Positions 32,539 to 44,019 are shown, numbered from the stretch's first letter. The stretch is DNA of 64,000 bases from DASVEE01 sp036380735 (GCA_036380735.1 DASVEE010000037.1:1-64000); one strand, 5' to 3'. Notes: generated by a model not told the origin, from the sequence alone. Made by a program: numbers and translations.

Positions 32539-35500
32539 ATGAGTGATCAGAAAGAACTGAGTTTCGCCGATTTTCGTGCGCGCATCGGAGACCAGCGTCC
32601 GCGCGAGTTCTGGCGCAGCCTCGAAGAGCTCTCGCGCAGCGAGGTGTTCGACGAGTTCATGGCGCAGGAGTTCCCGCAGCAGTCGTTGCCGCTGCAGAAG
32701 GGCGTCGACCGCCGCAGCTTCATGAAGCTCATGGGCGCGTCGGTGACGATGGCCGGCCTCGCCGCCTGCAGCCAGCCCGCGGACGCGATCGTCCCGTACG
32801 TCAACCAGCCGGAGAACCTCATTCCGGGCAAGCCGATCTACTTCGCCAGCGCCATGACCCTCGGCGGCTACGCCCAGGGCGTGCTCGTCGAGTCGCACAT
32901 GTACCGCCCGACGAAGATCGAGGGGAACCCCGATCATCCGTCGACGCTCGGCGCCTCCGACGCCTTCATGCAGGCGTCCATCCTCGACCTCTACGATCCC
33001 GACCGCTCGCAGGTCGTGCGCAAGTACGGCGACACCTCGACCTGGTCGGAGTTCATCAGCGCTCTGCAGCCGGTCCTCAACGGCGCGCGCACCAACGGCG
33101 GCAGCCTCCGCCTCCTGACGCAGACCATCACCTCGCCGTCGCTCGGCGCGCAGATCCAGCGCCTCCTCCAGACGTACCCGGGGATGCGCTGGCACCAGTG
33201 GGATGCCGTCACGCGCGACAACATCCGCGAGGGCGGCCGCCTCGCGTTCGGCGGCTACGTCAGCACGCATTACGACTTCACCAAGGCCGACGTCGTCGTC
33301 TCCCTCGGCTCCGACTTCCTCGACGACGGCCCGGGCCACCTCCGCTACGCCCGCGACTTCATGTCGCGCCGCAAAGTGAGGGCAGGGGAGACGCAGACCG
33401 TCAACCGTCTCTACGCCATCGAGTCCGGCGTCTCCTCGACCGGCTCCGTCGCCGACCATCGCCTGCCGGTCAAGCCGTCGCAGGTCGAAGGCTACGCGCG
33501 CGCCATCGCCACGGGGCTGGGCCTCGCCGCCGACGGCGCCGCGACGGACAACGCCAACTGGATCGGCGCCCTCGTGCGCGACCTCCAGTCGAAGCGCGGC
33601 CGCAGCGTCGTCATCGCCGGTGACGAGCAGCCCGCCGCCGTCCACGCCATCGCCCACGCCATCAACGCCGCCCTCGGCAACCTCGGCTCGACGGTCCTCA
33701 TCACCGATCCGGTCGAAGTGGGGACGACGAACCAGCTCGCGTCGCTCGCGGAGCTCGTGCGCGACATCAACGCCGGCGCCGTGAAGGGGCTCATCATCCT
33801 CGGCGGCAACCCCGTCTTCGACGCCCCCGCCGACTTCAACTTCAAGCAGGTCTTCCAGAAGGTGCCGTTCCGCGCGCACCTCTCCATGCGCTACGACGAG
33901 ACCTCCAACCTCTGTCAGTGGCACATCCCCGAGACGCACTTCCTCGAGACGTGGGGCGATGCCCGCGCGCACGACGGCACCGTCTCCATCATGCAGCCGC
34001 TCATCGCGCCGCTCTACAACGGCCGCGCCGCGATCGAGGTCCTCAGCGCCATGATCGGCGGCCTCGATCAGACGCCGTACCAGGCCGTGCGCAGCTACTG
34101 GTTCGCCAACGGCGCCACCGAAGACTCATGGCGCAAGTGGCTGCACGACGGCGTCGTCGCCAACAGCGCGCTCCCGCAGCGCGCCGCCGCCGCGAGCATG
34201 GCCATTCCGCCGGTGCAGCGCGCCACGGTCTCCGGCATCGAGATCGAGCTGCGCCACGATCCGACCATCTACGACGGCCGCTTCGCCAACAACGGCTGGC
34301 TGCAGGAGCTCCCGAAGCCGCAGTCGAAGATCACGTGGGACAACGTGATGCTGATGGGGCCGAAGACGGCCGACGCCATCGGCTTCGGCAAGGAAGAGCG
34401 CGAGAAGCTGTTCAACGAGAAGCAGACGCGCTTCGCCGACGTCAACTACCGCGGCGTCTCGATGCGCCTCCCGGTCTGGGTCATCCCGGGCCACAGCGAA
34501 GGCAGCGCCACGATCTTCTTCGGCTACGGCCGCACGCAGGGTGGCCGCATCGCCTCGCCGGAAGGGCAGCCGATCGGCTTCAACACGTATCCGATGCGCT
34601 TCTCCAACGCGCTGCACGGCGGTGCCGGAGCGCAGATTCGTGTGGCCGAGGCCGGGATCTACCCGGTGGCGTGCACGCAGGAGCATCAGTCGATCGATCC
34701 GAAGGACGTCGGGGAGCGCGGCATCGTGCGCGCCGGCACGTTCGAGCAGTACAAGAAGGATCCGACCTTCGCCCAGGACGAGCACCACGGCAGCGATCCG
34801 GGGATGGAGCACACCGAGGATTCGATGTACCCACCGTTCGCGTACAAGCAGCACGCGTGGGCGATGGTCATCGACACGAGCCTTTGCACCGGGTGCAACG
34901 GCTGCGTCATCGCCTGCCAGTCCGAGAACAACATCGCCATCGTCGGCAAGGAAGAAGTGGTGCGCGAGCGCGAGCTGCACTGGCTGCGCATCGACCGCTA
35001 CTACCGCGGCGACGTGTCGAACCCCGAAGTCTTCCACGAGCCGGTGCCGTGCATGCAGTGCGAGCTCGCCCCGTGCGAGCCCGTCTGCCCGGTCGAAGCC
35101 ACCTCGCACAGCGAGGACGGGCTGAACGACATGACGTACAACCGTTGCGTCGGCACGCGCTACTGCTCGAACAACTGCCCCTACAAGGTCCGCCGCTTCA
35201 ACTTCTTCCACTACGCCGATTACGACACGCCGGCCCTCAAGCCGATGCGCAACCCCGACGTCACGATCCGTACGCGCGGCGTCATGGAGAAGTGCACGTA
35301 CTGCGTGCAGCGCGTCAACCACGCCAAGATCGAGGCGGAGAAGCAGGACCGCCGCGTGCGCGACGGCGAAGTGGTCACCGCCTGCCAGCAGGCGTGCCCG
35401 ACCGAGGCCATCGTCTTCGGTGACATGAACGACCCGAACAGCAAGGTCGCGCAGCTCAAGAAGCAGCCGACGAACTTCGCGCTCCTCGGCGAGCTCAATA

Positions 35501-35595
35501 CCCGTCCGCGCACCACGTACCTGGCCACGATTCGCAACCCGAATCCGGAGCTGGTGGTGGCGGCGCCGGCGGCGGCCGAGGCGGAGCACCACTGA
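32539..35595 (+). CDS. actB: Alternative complex III molybdopterin-oxidoreductase-like/Fe-S subunit ActB
   Basis: 1018 aa. A Tat-type signal (DRRSFMKLMG, then 'ASVTMAGLAAC') sits at about 55-80. The large central domain is molybdopterin-oxidoreductase-like, which in ActB proteins has no cofactor. From about residue 783 a ferredoxin-like domain binds several Fe-S clusters: CTGCNGCVIAC, CMQCELAPCEPVCP, CVGTRYCSNNCPY, CTYCVQRVNHAK and CQQACP. It passes electrons from quinol toward ActA/ActE. Confidence 0.93.
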   Translation: MSDQKELSFADFRARIGDQRPREFWRSLEELSRSEVFDEFMAQEFPQQSLPLQKGVDRRSFMKLMGASVTMAGLAACSQPADAIVPYVNQPENLIPGKPIYFASAMTLGGYAQGVLVESHMYRPTKIEGNPDHPSTLGASDAFMQASILDLYDPDRSQVVRKYGDTSTWSEFISALQPVLNGARTNGGSLRLLTQTITSPSLGAQIQRLLQTYPGMRWHQWDAVTRDNIREGGRLAFGGYVSTHYDFTKADVVVSLGSDFLDDGPGHLRYARDFMSRRKVRAGETQTVNRLYAIESGVSSTGSVADHRLPVKPSQVEGYARAIATGLGLAADGAATDNANWIGALVRDLQSKRGRSVVIAGDEQPAAVHAIAHAINAALGNLGSTVLITDPVEVGTTNQLASLAELVRDINAGAVKGLIILGGNPVFDAPADFNFKQVFQKVPFRAHLSMRYDETSNLCQWHIPETHFLETWGDARAHDGTVSIMQPLIAPLYNGRAAIEVLSAMIGGLDQTPYQAVRSYWFANGATEDSWRKWLHDGVVANSALPQRAAAASMAIPPVQRATVSGIEIELRHDPTIYDGRFANNGWLQELPKPQSKITWDNVMLMGPKTADAIGFGKEEREKLFNEKQTRFADVNYRGVSMRLPVWVIPGHSEGSATIFFGYGRTQGGRIASPEGQPIGFNTYPMRFSNALHGGAGAQIRVAEAGIYPVACTQEHQSIDPKDVGERGIVRAGTFEQYKKDPTFAQDEHHGSDPGMEHTEDSMYPPFAYKQHAWAMVIDTSLCTGCNGCVIACQSENNIAIVGKEEVVRERELHWLRIDRYYRGDVSNPEVFHEPVPCMQCELAPCEPVCPVEATSHSEDGLNDMTYNRCVGTRYCSNNCPYKVRRFNFFHYADYDTPALKPMRNPDVTIRTRGVMEKCTYCVQRVNHAKIEAEKQDRRVRDGEVVTACQQACPTEAIVFGDMNDPNSKVAQLKKQPTNFALLGELNTRPRTTYLATIRNPNPELVVAAPAAAEAEHH

Positions 35596-35605
35596 TGAAG
35601 GACGC

Positions 35606-35871
35606 AGGAACGATGAATTTCGAAGTTCGAATTTCGAATGAAGAATTGAGGTGGGCGCTCCGCGCCGCGTTCCTCATTCAGAGCTCGAAAGCGAAGTCGG
35701 AAGCTCGTTCCGTCCTGCGCACCAAAGAGCAAACCCCGATTCACGAGGAGGCCGGAACGATGAAATTCGAATTTCCAATGAAGAGCGTGGCGCGCAGCGC
35801 CCACCGCAATTCTTCATTCGCAATTCGAACTTCGAAATTCGAACGTCGTTCCGCCCAGTGGGCTAAATCCG
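35606..35871. repeat. GAATTTC heptamer hairpin duplicated with a fragment of the actC 5' end
   Basis: Two tandem units (about 35606-35750 and 35753-35871) each begin GGAACGATGAAATTCGAA or a close variant, with GAATTTC/GAAGTTC 7-mers. Unit 1 ends with AAACCCCGATTCACGAGG, almost the same as the true actC start region at 35885. The inverted right arm (CAATTCTTCATTCGCAATTC) is in unit 2. The stretch stays open in frame (35595-35882) but is probably not a gene. Confidence 0.8.
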
Positions 35872-37305
<1,434 letters not shown>

Positions 37306-37309
37306 TCCA

Positions 37310-37858
37310 ATGGGTATCGGAAAAATCAGAACCGGTCTGTATGGCGTGATCGCCGAGTTCACGAACGCGCAGTCGCTGCTCGATGCGACGAATGCGACGC
37401 GCGAGCAGGGGTACACGTCGATCGACGCGTTCTCGCCGTTCCCGATTCACGGGCTGGCGGAGGCGGTCGGCTTCCACAAGTCGCACCTGTCGTCGATCGT
37501 CCTCGGCATGGGCGTGCTCGGCGGCCTCGGCGGCTTCTTCATGTGCTACTACGCGAACGTCATCGCGTACCCGCTGAACATCGGCGGCAAGCCGTACAAC
37601 TCGTGGCCGGCGTGGATCCCGATCACGTTCGAGTGCACGATCCTGCTGGCGGCGTTCGGCGCCGTGTTCGGGATGCTGGCGCTCAACGGGTTGCCGATGC
37701 CGTATCACCCCGTCTTCAACGTGCGCCGGTTCGACCAGGCGTCGCGCGACAAATTCTTCCTCGTCATTCAGGCGAGAGACCCGAAGTTCGACCTCGATGA
37801 GGCTCGGCGCTTTCTCGAGAGTCTCGGCCCCCGTGAGGTGACCGATGTCCCGTGGTAG
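37310..37858 (+). CDS. actD: Alternative complex III subunit ActD (DUF3341)
   Basis: 182 aa from ATG 37310. 'GVIAEFTNAQSLLDATNATREQGYTSIDAFSPFPIHGLAEAVG' is the soluble cap with the conserved PxPxHG. Two helices follow ('LSSIVLGMGVLGGLGGFFMCYYAN' and 'WIPITFECTILLAAFGAVFGML'), then 'HPVFNVRRFDQASRDKFFLVI'. Structural subunit of the complex. Its end overlaps the start of actE by 14 bp. Confidence 0.9.
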   Translation: MGIGKIRTGLYGVIAEFTNAQSLLDATNATREQGYTSIDAFSPFPIHGLAEAVGFHKSHLSSIVLGMGVLGGLGGFFMCYYANVIAYPLNIGGKPYNSWPAWIPITFECTILLAAFGAVFGMLALNGLPMPYHPVFNVRRFDQASRDKFFLVIQARDPKFDLDEARRFLESLGPREVTDVPW

Positions 37859-38549
37859 TCAAGGCGCGCGCTACGCGCTCGAATTGAGAACGCAGAACGC
37901 GGAGCGCAGAACGGATTCCGTTTCGCGCGCGCATTCTTCGTTCTTCATTCTTCGTTCTGCGTTCTGCGTTCTGCTTCTCCTGACCGTCGCCGGCTGCCGC
38001 CAGAAGATGGCCAACCAGCCGCGCTACGATCCGCTCGAGGCGTCCGACTTTTTCAAGGACGGCATGGCTGCCCGTCCGCGGCTCGACGGGGTGGTCGCGC
38101 GCGGCGAGCTGGTGACGAACCCGTTCCTCGCGACCGGCAAGATCAACGGCGTGGTGGCGGACGGCTTCCCGTTCGAGGTCACGGCGTCGACGCTGGACCG
38201 CGGGCAGACGCGCTACGACGTCTACTGCGCGCCGTGCCACAGCCGCGTCGGCGACGGCAACGGCATGATCCCCTCGCGCGGTCTGCGCCGTCCTCCTTCG
38301 TTCCACACCGAAACGCTTCGCACCGCCACGACAGGACATTACTTCGACGTGATCACCAATGGCTTCGGCGCCATGCCGCCGTACAAGACGATGATTCCGC
38401 CCGAGGATCGCTGGGCGATCGTCGCTTACATCCGGGCGCTGCAGCTCAGTCAGAGCGTCACGGTCAACGAGCTCGCGCCGGCTGACCGCGCGAAGCTCGA
38501 CGCGCCCGCTGCTCCGGCCGCCGCTCCCGCGCACGGAGGGGGCCACTGA
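37845..38549 (+). CDS. actE: Alternative complex III monoheme cytochrome c lipoprotein ActE
   Basis: 234 aa. One heme motif CAPCH (about residue 128) and Met ligand region 'GFGAMPPYKTMI'. The lipobox LTVAGC puts the lipidated Cys at residue 51. The leader is unusually long: residues 14-48 are encoded by a GCAGAAC/TTCTGCG heptamer hairpin, so 'SSFFILRSAFCVLLLL' is repeat-derived. It accepts electrons for the neighbouring caa3 oxidase. C-terminus is Ala/Pro-rich. Confidence 0.88.
   Translation: MSRGSQGARYALELRTQNAERRTDSVSRAHSSFFILRSAFCVLLLLTVAGCRQKMANQPRYDPLEASDFFKDGMAARPRLDGVVARGELVTNPFLATGKINGVVADGFPFEVTASTLDRGQTRYDVYCAPCHSRVGDGNGMIPSRGLRRPPSFHTETLRTATTGHYFDVITNGFGAMPPYKTMIPPEDRWAIVAYIRALQLSQSVTVNELAPADRAKLDAPAAPAAAPAHGGGH
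37886..37977. repeat. GCAGAAC heptamer hairpin (copy 2), inside the actE leader
   Basis: GAACGCAGAACGCGGAGCGC on the left, TTCTTCGTTCTTCATTCTTCG and three TTCTGCG 7-mers on the right. The same family as 26680-26754. Here it is translated, coding for the n- and h-regions of the ActE signal peptide. Confidence 0.85.
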
Positions 38550-39766
38550 TGACGCTTTCGCACACCATCGCCCCGCCGCCGGACGGCAAGCGGCCGGCGT
38601 CGACCGGCATCGCCCGGGTGCAGATGCCCGCGCTCATCGTCGGCATCATCGGCCTCGTGCTGGCCGGCGTCGGCTACTTCACCAGCGAGGTGGAGTTCTT
38701 CCGCGCGTGGCTCGCGCCCTTCGTCTTCTGGTTCCTCATCGCGGCTGGCTCGCTCGGCATCCTGATGCTGCAATACGTGACCGGCGGTGAGTGGGGCATC
38801 CTGGTGCGCCGTCCGCTCGGTGCGGCCGCGCGCACGATCTGGATCTTCGCCCTCTTCATCCTGCCGCTGCTCTTCGGCCTGAAGCACGTCTACATCTGGG
38901 CCAACCCGGACATCGTCGCGCACGACAAGCTGCTGCAGGCGAAGCAGCTCTGGCTCAACAACCAGTTCTGGATCGGCCGCACGGCGTTCTATTTCGCCCT
39001 CTGGCTGCTGTGGGCGTGGCGCGTGCGCAAGCTGTCGCTGAAGTTCTACGAGGACCGCTCGCCGGAGACGGACCTGGCGCGCCGCAAGTGGGCAGCGGCC
39101 GGCATCTTCATGTTCGTCATGACGATGACGCTGGCATCGGTCGACTGGGTGATGTCGCTCGAGCCGAAGTGGTACTCCTCGATGTTCGGCATCAGCTTCA
39201 CCGTCGGTGCGGGCCTCTCGGCGTTCGCCGCCGTGACGTTCTTCCTGACGCTGATCGCGAACACGAAGGCGATGCAGGATGTCCTCAAGCCGAATCACTT
39301 CCGCGATCTCGGGAACCTGATGCTCGCGTTCACGATGCTGTGGGCGTACACGGCGTTCTCCGAGTTCCTCCTCATCTGGTACGGCAACATCAAGGAAGAG
39401 ATCCCCTACTTCCTCAAGCGCCAGCACGGCGCGTGGGGAGCGATGGCGCTCGCGCTCATCATCTTCCACTTCTTCCTGCCGTTCACGATGCTGCTCATGC
39501 GGCACATCAAGGACCGGCCGCAGACGATCAAGATCGTCACGATCGTCATTCTGATCATGCGCTTCGTCGATTTGTACTGGCTGATCACGCCGGCGCACTA
39601 CGGGATGCACTTCCACTTCCACTGGATCACGATCGCCGCGTTCTTCGGCATCGGCGGCGTGTGGCTGTGGGCCTTCATCCAGCAGCTCAAGGGACAGACC
39701 ATCATCCCGATCCACGAGACGTGGGTCGATGAAGCCATCCGAGAGGGGGCTCTGAAAAATGCCTGA
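38549..39766 (+). CDS. actF: Alternative complex III membrane subunit ActF
   Basis: 405 aa with about ten helices: 'PALIVGIIGLVLAGVGYF' first, then 'SYFTSEVEFFRAWL' and 'MLQYVTGGEWGILVRRPLGAAARTIWIFALF'. 'LASVDWVMSLEPKWYSSMFGISF' and 'FTMLWAYTAFSEFLLIWYGNIKEEIPYFLKR' are the shared ActF/NrfD-like signatures. Structural and probably quinol-side subunit. Overlaps its neighbours by a few bases. Confidence 0.9.
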   Translation: MTLSHTIAPPPDGKRPASTGIARVQMPALIVGIIGLVLAGVGYFTSEVEFFRAWLAPFVFWFLIAAGSLGILMLQYVTGGEWGILVRRPLGAAARTIWIFALFILPLLFGLKHVYIWANPDIVAHDKLLQAKQLWLNNQFWIGRTAFYFALWLLWAWRVRKLSLKFYEDRSPETDLARRKWAAAGIFMFVMTMTLASVDWVMSLEPKWYSSMFGISFTVGAGLSAFAAVTFFLTLIANTKAMQDVLKPNHFRDLGNLMLAFTMLWAYTAFSEFLLIWYGNIKEEIPYFLKRQHGAWGAMALALIIFHFFLPFTMLLMRHIKDRPQTIKIVTIVILIMRFVDLYWLITPAHYGMHFHFHWITIAAFFGIGGVWLWAFIQQLKGQTIIPIHETWVDEAIREGALKNA

Positions 39767-40394
39767 GCACCTTCATTACGAGGACGACGATCTCTTCAAC
39801 CCGGAAACGAAGCATGAAGAGTCGGACGTCAGCATCAAGGGGCTGTTCATCTTCATCATCGGCTTCGTGGTGTTCGCGGTCGTCACGCACCTCGCGCTGT
39901 GGCTGATGTTCAAGGCGCTGATCAAGAGCGAGCGCGCCGATCCGCGCCGCCTGACGGAGCTGCAGCGTCCGGCCGAGCTGAACGTGCCGCAGAACCAGCC
40001 GCTGCTCCAGCCCTTCCCCCGCCAGACCGGGCCGAAGCCGACGGACGTGATGCCGCCGTACCGCAACACGCCGGTCACGGACCTCGTCGACATGCACGAG
40101 GCGGAGAACAAGCAGTTGACGCAGTACGGCTGGGTCGACAAGCAGAAGGGCGTCGTGCGCGTCCCCATCGACGTCGCCAAGCAGATGCTGCTGCAGCGCG
40201 GCCTGCCGACCGTGCAGCAGACGCCGGCCACGCCGCAGCTCACGACCGGCGGCACGCCGACCGGCGAGCCGCTGACGCCGGAGCAGGCGCCATCGGGCGT
40301 CCAGAACACGCAGGTCCCGGGCAACGCCGCGCAGACGCCGGTGCCGCCGCCAACGACCACGCAGCCGCTGAACACAGGAACCCCACGCCCGTGA
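39759..40394 (+). CDS. Single-pass membrane protein of the act-cta operon, unknown role
   Basis: 211 aa. Acidic N-terminus, one helix ('GLFIFIIGFVVFAVVTHLALWLMF'), then a periplasmic part with 'LTQYGWVDKQKGVVRVPIDVAKQMLLQRGLP' and a Pro/Thr-rich tail from about residue 150. The YGWVDxxxGVVRxPID motif looks conserved-domain-like. Its place between actF and SCO suggests an assembly or docking factor for the ActABCDEF-caa3 supercomplex. No named family known to me. Confidence 0.75.
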   Translation: MPEHLHYEDDDLFNPETKHEESDVSIKGLFIFIIGFVVFAVVTHLALWLMFKALIKSERADPRRLTELQRPAELNVPQNQPLLQPFPRQTGPKPTDVMPPYRNTPVTDLVDMHEAENKQLTQYGWVDKQKGVVRVPIDVAKQMLLQRGLPTVQQTPATPQLTTGGTPTGEPLTPEQAPSGVQNTQVPGNAAQTPVPPPTTTQPLNTGTPRP

Positions 40395-41263
40395 CTCGTC
40401 TGACCTCATCGAATGGGACCGGTAGGACCTGCGGGACCTATGGGACCGATGCGCGCCGCTATGCGGCGGTGCTGGCGCTGTGCCTCTTCGCCGTGTCGGC
40501 GCAGGCGCAGCTCAACACGACCCAGCGCATGCCCGGGAAAGTGTCGATCGCGCAGAAGCTCGGGACGCAGATCCCCGGCGATCTGATGTTCCGCGACGAG
40601 CAGGGGAAGGTCGTCCGTCTCAACCAGTTCTTCGGCAAGGGGCGGCCGGTGCTGCTGCAGTTCGTCTACTTCAACTGTCCGATGCTCTGCCCCATGACGC
40701 TGGAGGGGACGACGTCGGCGCTCACGCAGCTCAAGTTCGACATCGGCAAGGAATTCGACATCCTCACCGTCTCCATCGATCCGCGCGACAAGGCGTCGAT
40801 GGCCGCGACGATGAAGGACAAGTATGTCCGCCGCTACGGCCGGCTCGACGCCGCCAACGGCTGGCACTTCCTCACCGGTCATGAGACGGCGATCAAGAAG
40901 CTGGCCGACACCGTCGGATTCCAGTTCGCGTACGACCCGCCGAGCGACCAGTTCGCCCATGCGGCCGCGCTCATCGTGCTCACGCCGGAAGGGAAGACCT
41001 CGCGCTACTTCTACGGCTTCGAGTACAAGCCGCGCGACCTCCGCCTGGCGCTCGTCGAGGCCTCCGACTCGAAGATCGGCAACGCCACCGATCAGCTCCT
41101 TCTCCTCTGCTATCACTACGATCCGACCATCGGCAAATACAGCCGCAACGCGATGAACTTCATGCGCGCCGGCGGGGTTGCCACGGTCGCGACGCTCGCG
41201 GGCTTCTTCTTCTTCATGTTCCGGAAGGAGCGGAGCGGGATGCTCTCAGGATTGAAACGATGA
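40391..41263 (+). CDS. senC: SCO1/SenC-type copper chaperone for cytochrome oxidase
   Basis: 290 aa from GTG 40391 (GTGA overlap with the previous stop). Signal peptide core 'AAVLALCLFAVSAQAQ'. The thioredoxin-like SCO domain has FNCPMLCPMT (CxxxC) and the distal His in 'QFAHAAALIV', the Cu ligands needed to metallate CuA. A C-terminal helix 'GVATVATLAGFFFFMF' adds a second anchor. Residues about 8-20 (NGTGRTCGTYGTD) are encoded by 9-mer repeat DNA at 40411-40450. Confidence 0.87.
   Translation: MTRLTSSNGTGRTCGTYGTDARRYAAVLALCLFAVSAQAQLNTTQRMPGKVSIAQKLGTQIPGDLMFRDEQGKVVRLNQFFGKGRPVLLQFVYFNCPMLCPMTLEGTTSALTQLKFDIGKEFDILTVSIDPRDKASMAATMKDKYVRRYGRLDAANGWHFLTGHETAIKKLADTVGFQFAYDPPSDQFAHAAALIVLTPEGKTSRYFYGFEYKPRDLRLALVEASDSKIGNATDQLLLLCYHYDPTIGKYSRNAMNFMRAGGVATVATLAGFFFFMFRKERSGMLSGLKR
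40411..40450 (+). repeat. GGACNNATR 9-mer run inside the SCO leader
   Basis: AATGGGACCGGTAGGACC, GCGGGACC and TATGGGACCGATG are four 9-mer units with no inverted arm. They code for the hydrophilic start of the SCO signal peptide. Confidence 0.7.
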
Positions 41264-42363
41264 ATCTTGCCGATTTTCCGCTGTTCCCAGAGCAGGCGTC
41301 ATCCGTTGCCGGATACGTCGACACGCTGTTCCTGTTCCTCGTCGCGTTGACGGGAGCCGTGTCGCTGCTGATCTGGATCGTCATCTTCTTCTTCGCGATC
41401 AAGTACCGCCGCCGCCCGGACAACGAGCTGGCGCAGGAACAGGAGCCGCCGAAGTCGCTCGAGTTCCTCTGGACCGTGATCCCGACGATCATCTTCATCC
41501 TGATCTTCGTCTGGGGCTCCTGGGTCTTCTTCCGCCTCCAGCGCGCGCCGGATGATGCGCTCGAGGTCTACGCCACCGGCCGCCAGTGGATGTGGAAGTT
41601 CCAGCATCCGAGCGGCCAGCGCGAGATCAACACGCTGCACGTGCCGGTCGGCCGCGCCGTGAAGATCACGATGGCGTCCGAGGACGTCATCCACAGCCTC
41701 TGGTTCCCGGCTTTCCGCGTGAAGGCGGACGTGCTGCCGAGCCGCTACCGCACGCTCTGGTTCACCGCCACGAAGACGGGCCGCTTCCACCTGTTCTGCG
41801 CGGAGTACTGCGGCACGCTGCACTCCGGCATGGTGGGCTGGGTCGAGGTGATGGAGCCGACGGAGTACCAGCGCTGGCTCGCCGGCGGCTCCGAGGGGTC
41901 GCTCGCCTCGCAGGGTGAGAAGCTGTTCCAGCAACACGCCTGCAATACCTGTCACATGGATCAGGCGGGCGCGCGCGGTCCGGTGCTGACGGGCCTCTAC
42001 GGCAAGCAGCGCCAGCTCGCCGACGGCACGATGGTGCTCGCGGACGACAACTACATCCGCGAGTCGATCCTGCATCCGCAGGCGAAGATCGCCGCAGGTT
42101 TCGCCCCCGTGATGCCGACGTTCTCGGGACAGGTCACGGAAGAGAATCTGATGAAGCTCCTGGCGTACGTGAAGTCGCTCGGCGCGGATACGCAGCAGAC
42201 GCCGGTGCCGGAGTCGCAGGCCTCGCAGCAGTCGAGCGCCGGCGCCCCGACGACGCCGCCGGCGACGTCTCCCTCGACGTCGGTTGCGCCGACGACCACC
42301 ACCGCCACTCCGACAACGACGGCCGCACCGGCGGCCACCGCCACCACTGGGACGCAACAATGA
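41260..42363 (+). CDS. ctaC: Cytochrome c oxidase subunit II with C-terminal cytochrome c (caa3)
   Basis: 367 aa. Two N-terminal helices, CuA site 'FCAEYCGTLHSGM' with the remote His in 'ASEDVIHSLWFPAF'. Then a fused cytochrome c domain (heme CNTCH about residue 228, Met in 'APVMPTFSG'). A Thr/Pro/Ala-rich tail of about 50 residues ends it. This fusion defines caa3-type oxidases. It receives electrons from the ActE side. Confidence 0.93.
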   Translation: MNLADFPLFPEQASSVAGYVDTLFLFLVALTGAVSLLIWIVIFFFAIKYRRRPDNELAQEQEPPKSLEFLWTVIPTIIFILIFVWGSWVFFRLQRAPDDALEVYATGRQWMWKFQHPSGQREINTLHVPVGRAVKITMASEDVIHSLWFPAFRVKADVLPSRYRTLWFTATKTGRFHLFCAEYCGTLHSGMVGWVEVMEPTEYQRWLAGGSEGSLASQGEKLFQQHACNTCHMDQAGARGPVLTGLYGKQRQLADGTMVLADDNYIRESILHPQAKIAAGFAPVMPTFSGQVTEENLMKLLAYVKSLGADTQQTPVPESQASQQSSAGAPTTPPATSPSTSVAPTTTTATPTTTAAPAATATTGTQQ

Positions 42364-44019
42364 CCAGCACCACGATCGATACACCCGAGGCTCCCGAGTT
42401 CATCGAGCCGTCATCACGGCGGCGGAACTACCTGAATCACGAGTACGGCGTGCTGTCGTGGCTCCTGACGAAGGACCACAAGCGCATCGCCATCCTCTAC
42501 CTGGTGTCCGTCACGGCGCTGTTCTTCGTCGGCGGCATCCTCGCGTTCCTCATGCGCCTCGAGCTCCTCACGCCCGAGGGCGACATGTTCACGTCGGACC
42601 AGTACAACAAGCTCTTCACGCTGCACGGCATCGTGATGATCTTCTTCTTCCTGATCCCCGCCATCCCCGCGGTGCTCGGGAACTTCCTCCTGCCGATCAT
42701 GCTCGGCGCGAAAGATCTCGCCTTCCCGAAGATCAACCTGCTGAGCTGGTACATCTACATGATCGGCGCGATCTTCGGCGTCTACGTCATCGTGACGGGC
42801 GGCGTCGATACGGGCTGGACGTTCTACACGCCGTTCTCCACGCAGTACTCGAACACGCACGTCTTCGCGACGACGCTGGGCGCGTTCATCACCGGCTTCT
42901 CGTCGATCCTCACCGGCCTGAATTTCATCGTCACGATCCACCGCATGCGCGCCCCGGGGCTGACCTGGTACCGCCTGCCGCTGTTCGTCTGGTCGCACTA
43001 CGCGACGAGCGTCGTCATGCTGCTGGCGACGCCGGTCCTCGCGATCACGCTCGTGCTGCTCATGATCGAGCGCGTCCTCGGCGTCGGCATCTTCGATCCG
43101 GCGCTCGGCGGCGACCCGGTGCTCTACCAGCATCTGTTCTGGTTCTACTCGCACCCGGCCGTCTACATCATGATTCTGCCGGCCATGGCCGTCATTTCGG
43201 AGTGCGTGGCGGCCTTCACGCGCAAGAAGGTCTTCGGCTACAAGTTCGTCGCCTTCTCCTCGCTGGCCATCGCGTTCCTCGGCTTCCTCGTCTGGGCGCA
43301 CCACCTCTTCGTCGCCGGCATCTCGGTGTACTCGGGGATGATCTTCTCGTTCCTGACGATGCTCGTCGCCGTCCCCTCGGCCATCAAGGTCTTCAACTGG
43401 ACGGCCACGATGTACAAGGGCTCGGTGTCGTGGGCGACGCCGATGCTTTACGTCCTCGGCTTCATCGGCCTCTTCACCATCGGCGGCGTCACAGGCCTCT
43501 TCCTCGGCGCCCTCGGCATCGACGTGCACGTGCACGACTCCTACTTCGTCGTCGCACACTTCCACTACATCATGGTCGGCGGCACCGTCATGGGCTACAT
43601 GGCGGGCATCCACTACTGGTGGCCGAAGATCACCGGCCGCATGTATCCGGAGTGGTGGGGCCGTCTCTCCGCGCTGCTCGTCTTCGTCGGCTTCAACCTG
43701 ACGTTCTTCCCGCAGTTCATCGTCGGTTACGTCGGCATGCCGCGCCGCTACCACGCGTACGCGCCGGAGTTCCAGGTGCTCAACGTCCTCTCGACCGCGG
43801 GCGCCACGGTGCTCGCCGTCGGCTACCTGCTGCCGATGATCTACTTCGGCTGGTCGATGAAGTTCGGCCGCAAGGCGGGTGCGAACCCGTGGGGCGCGGT
43901 CGGTCTCGAGTGGGCCACGACCTCGCCGCCGCCGCAGGAGAACTTCCACGAGACGCCGACCGTGACCTGGGACGCGTACGACTACCCGGCATTCCTCAAG
44001 GCCATGCGGGAGACCCAGA

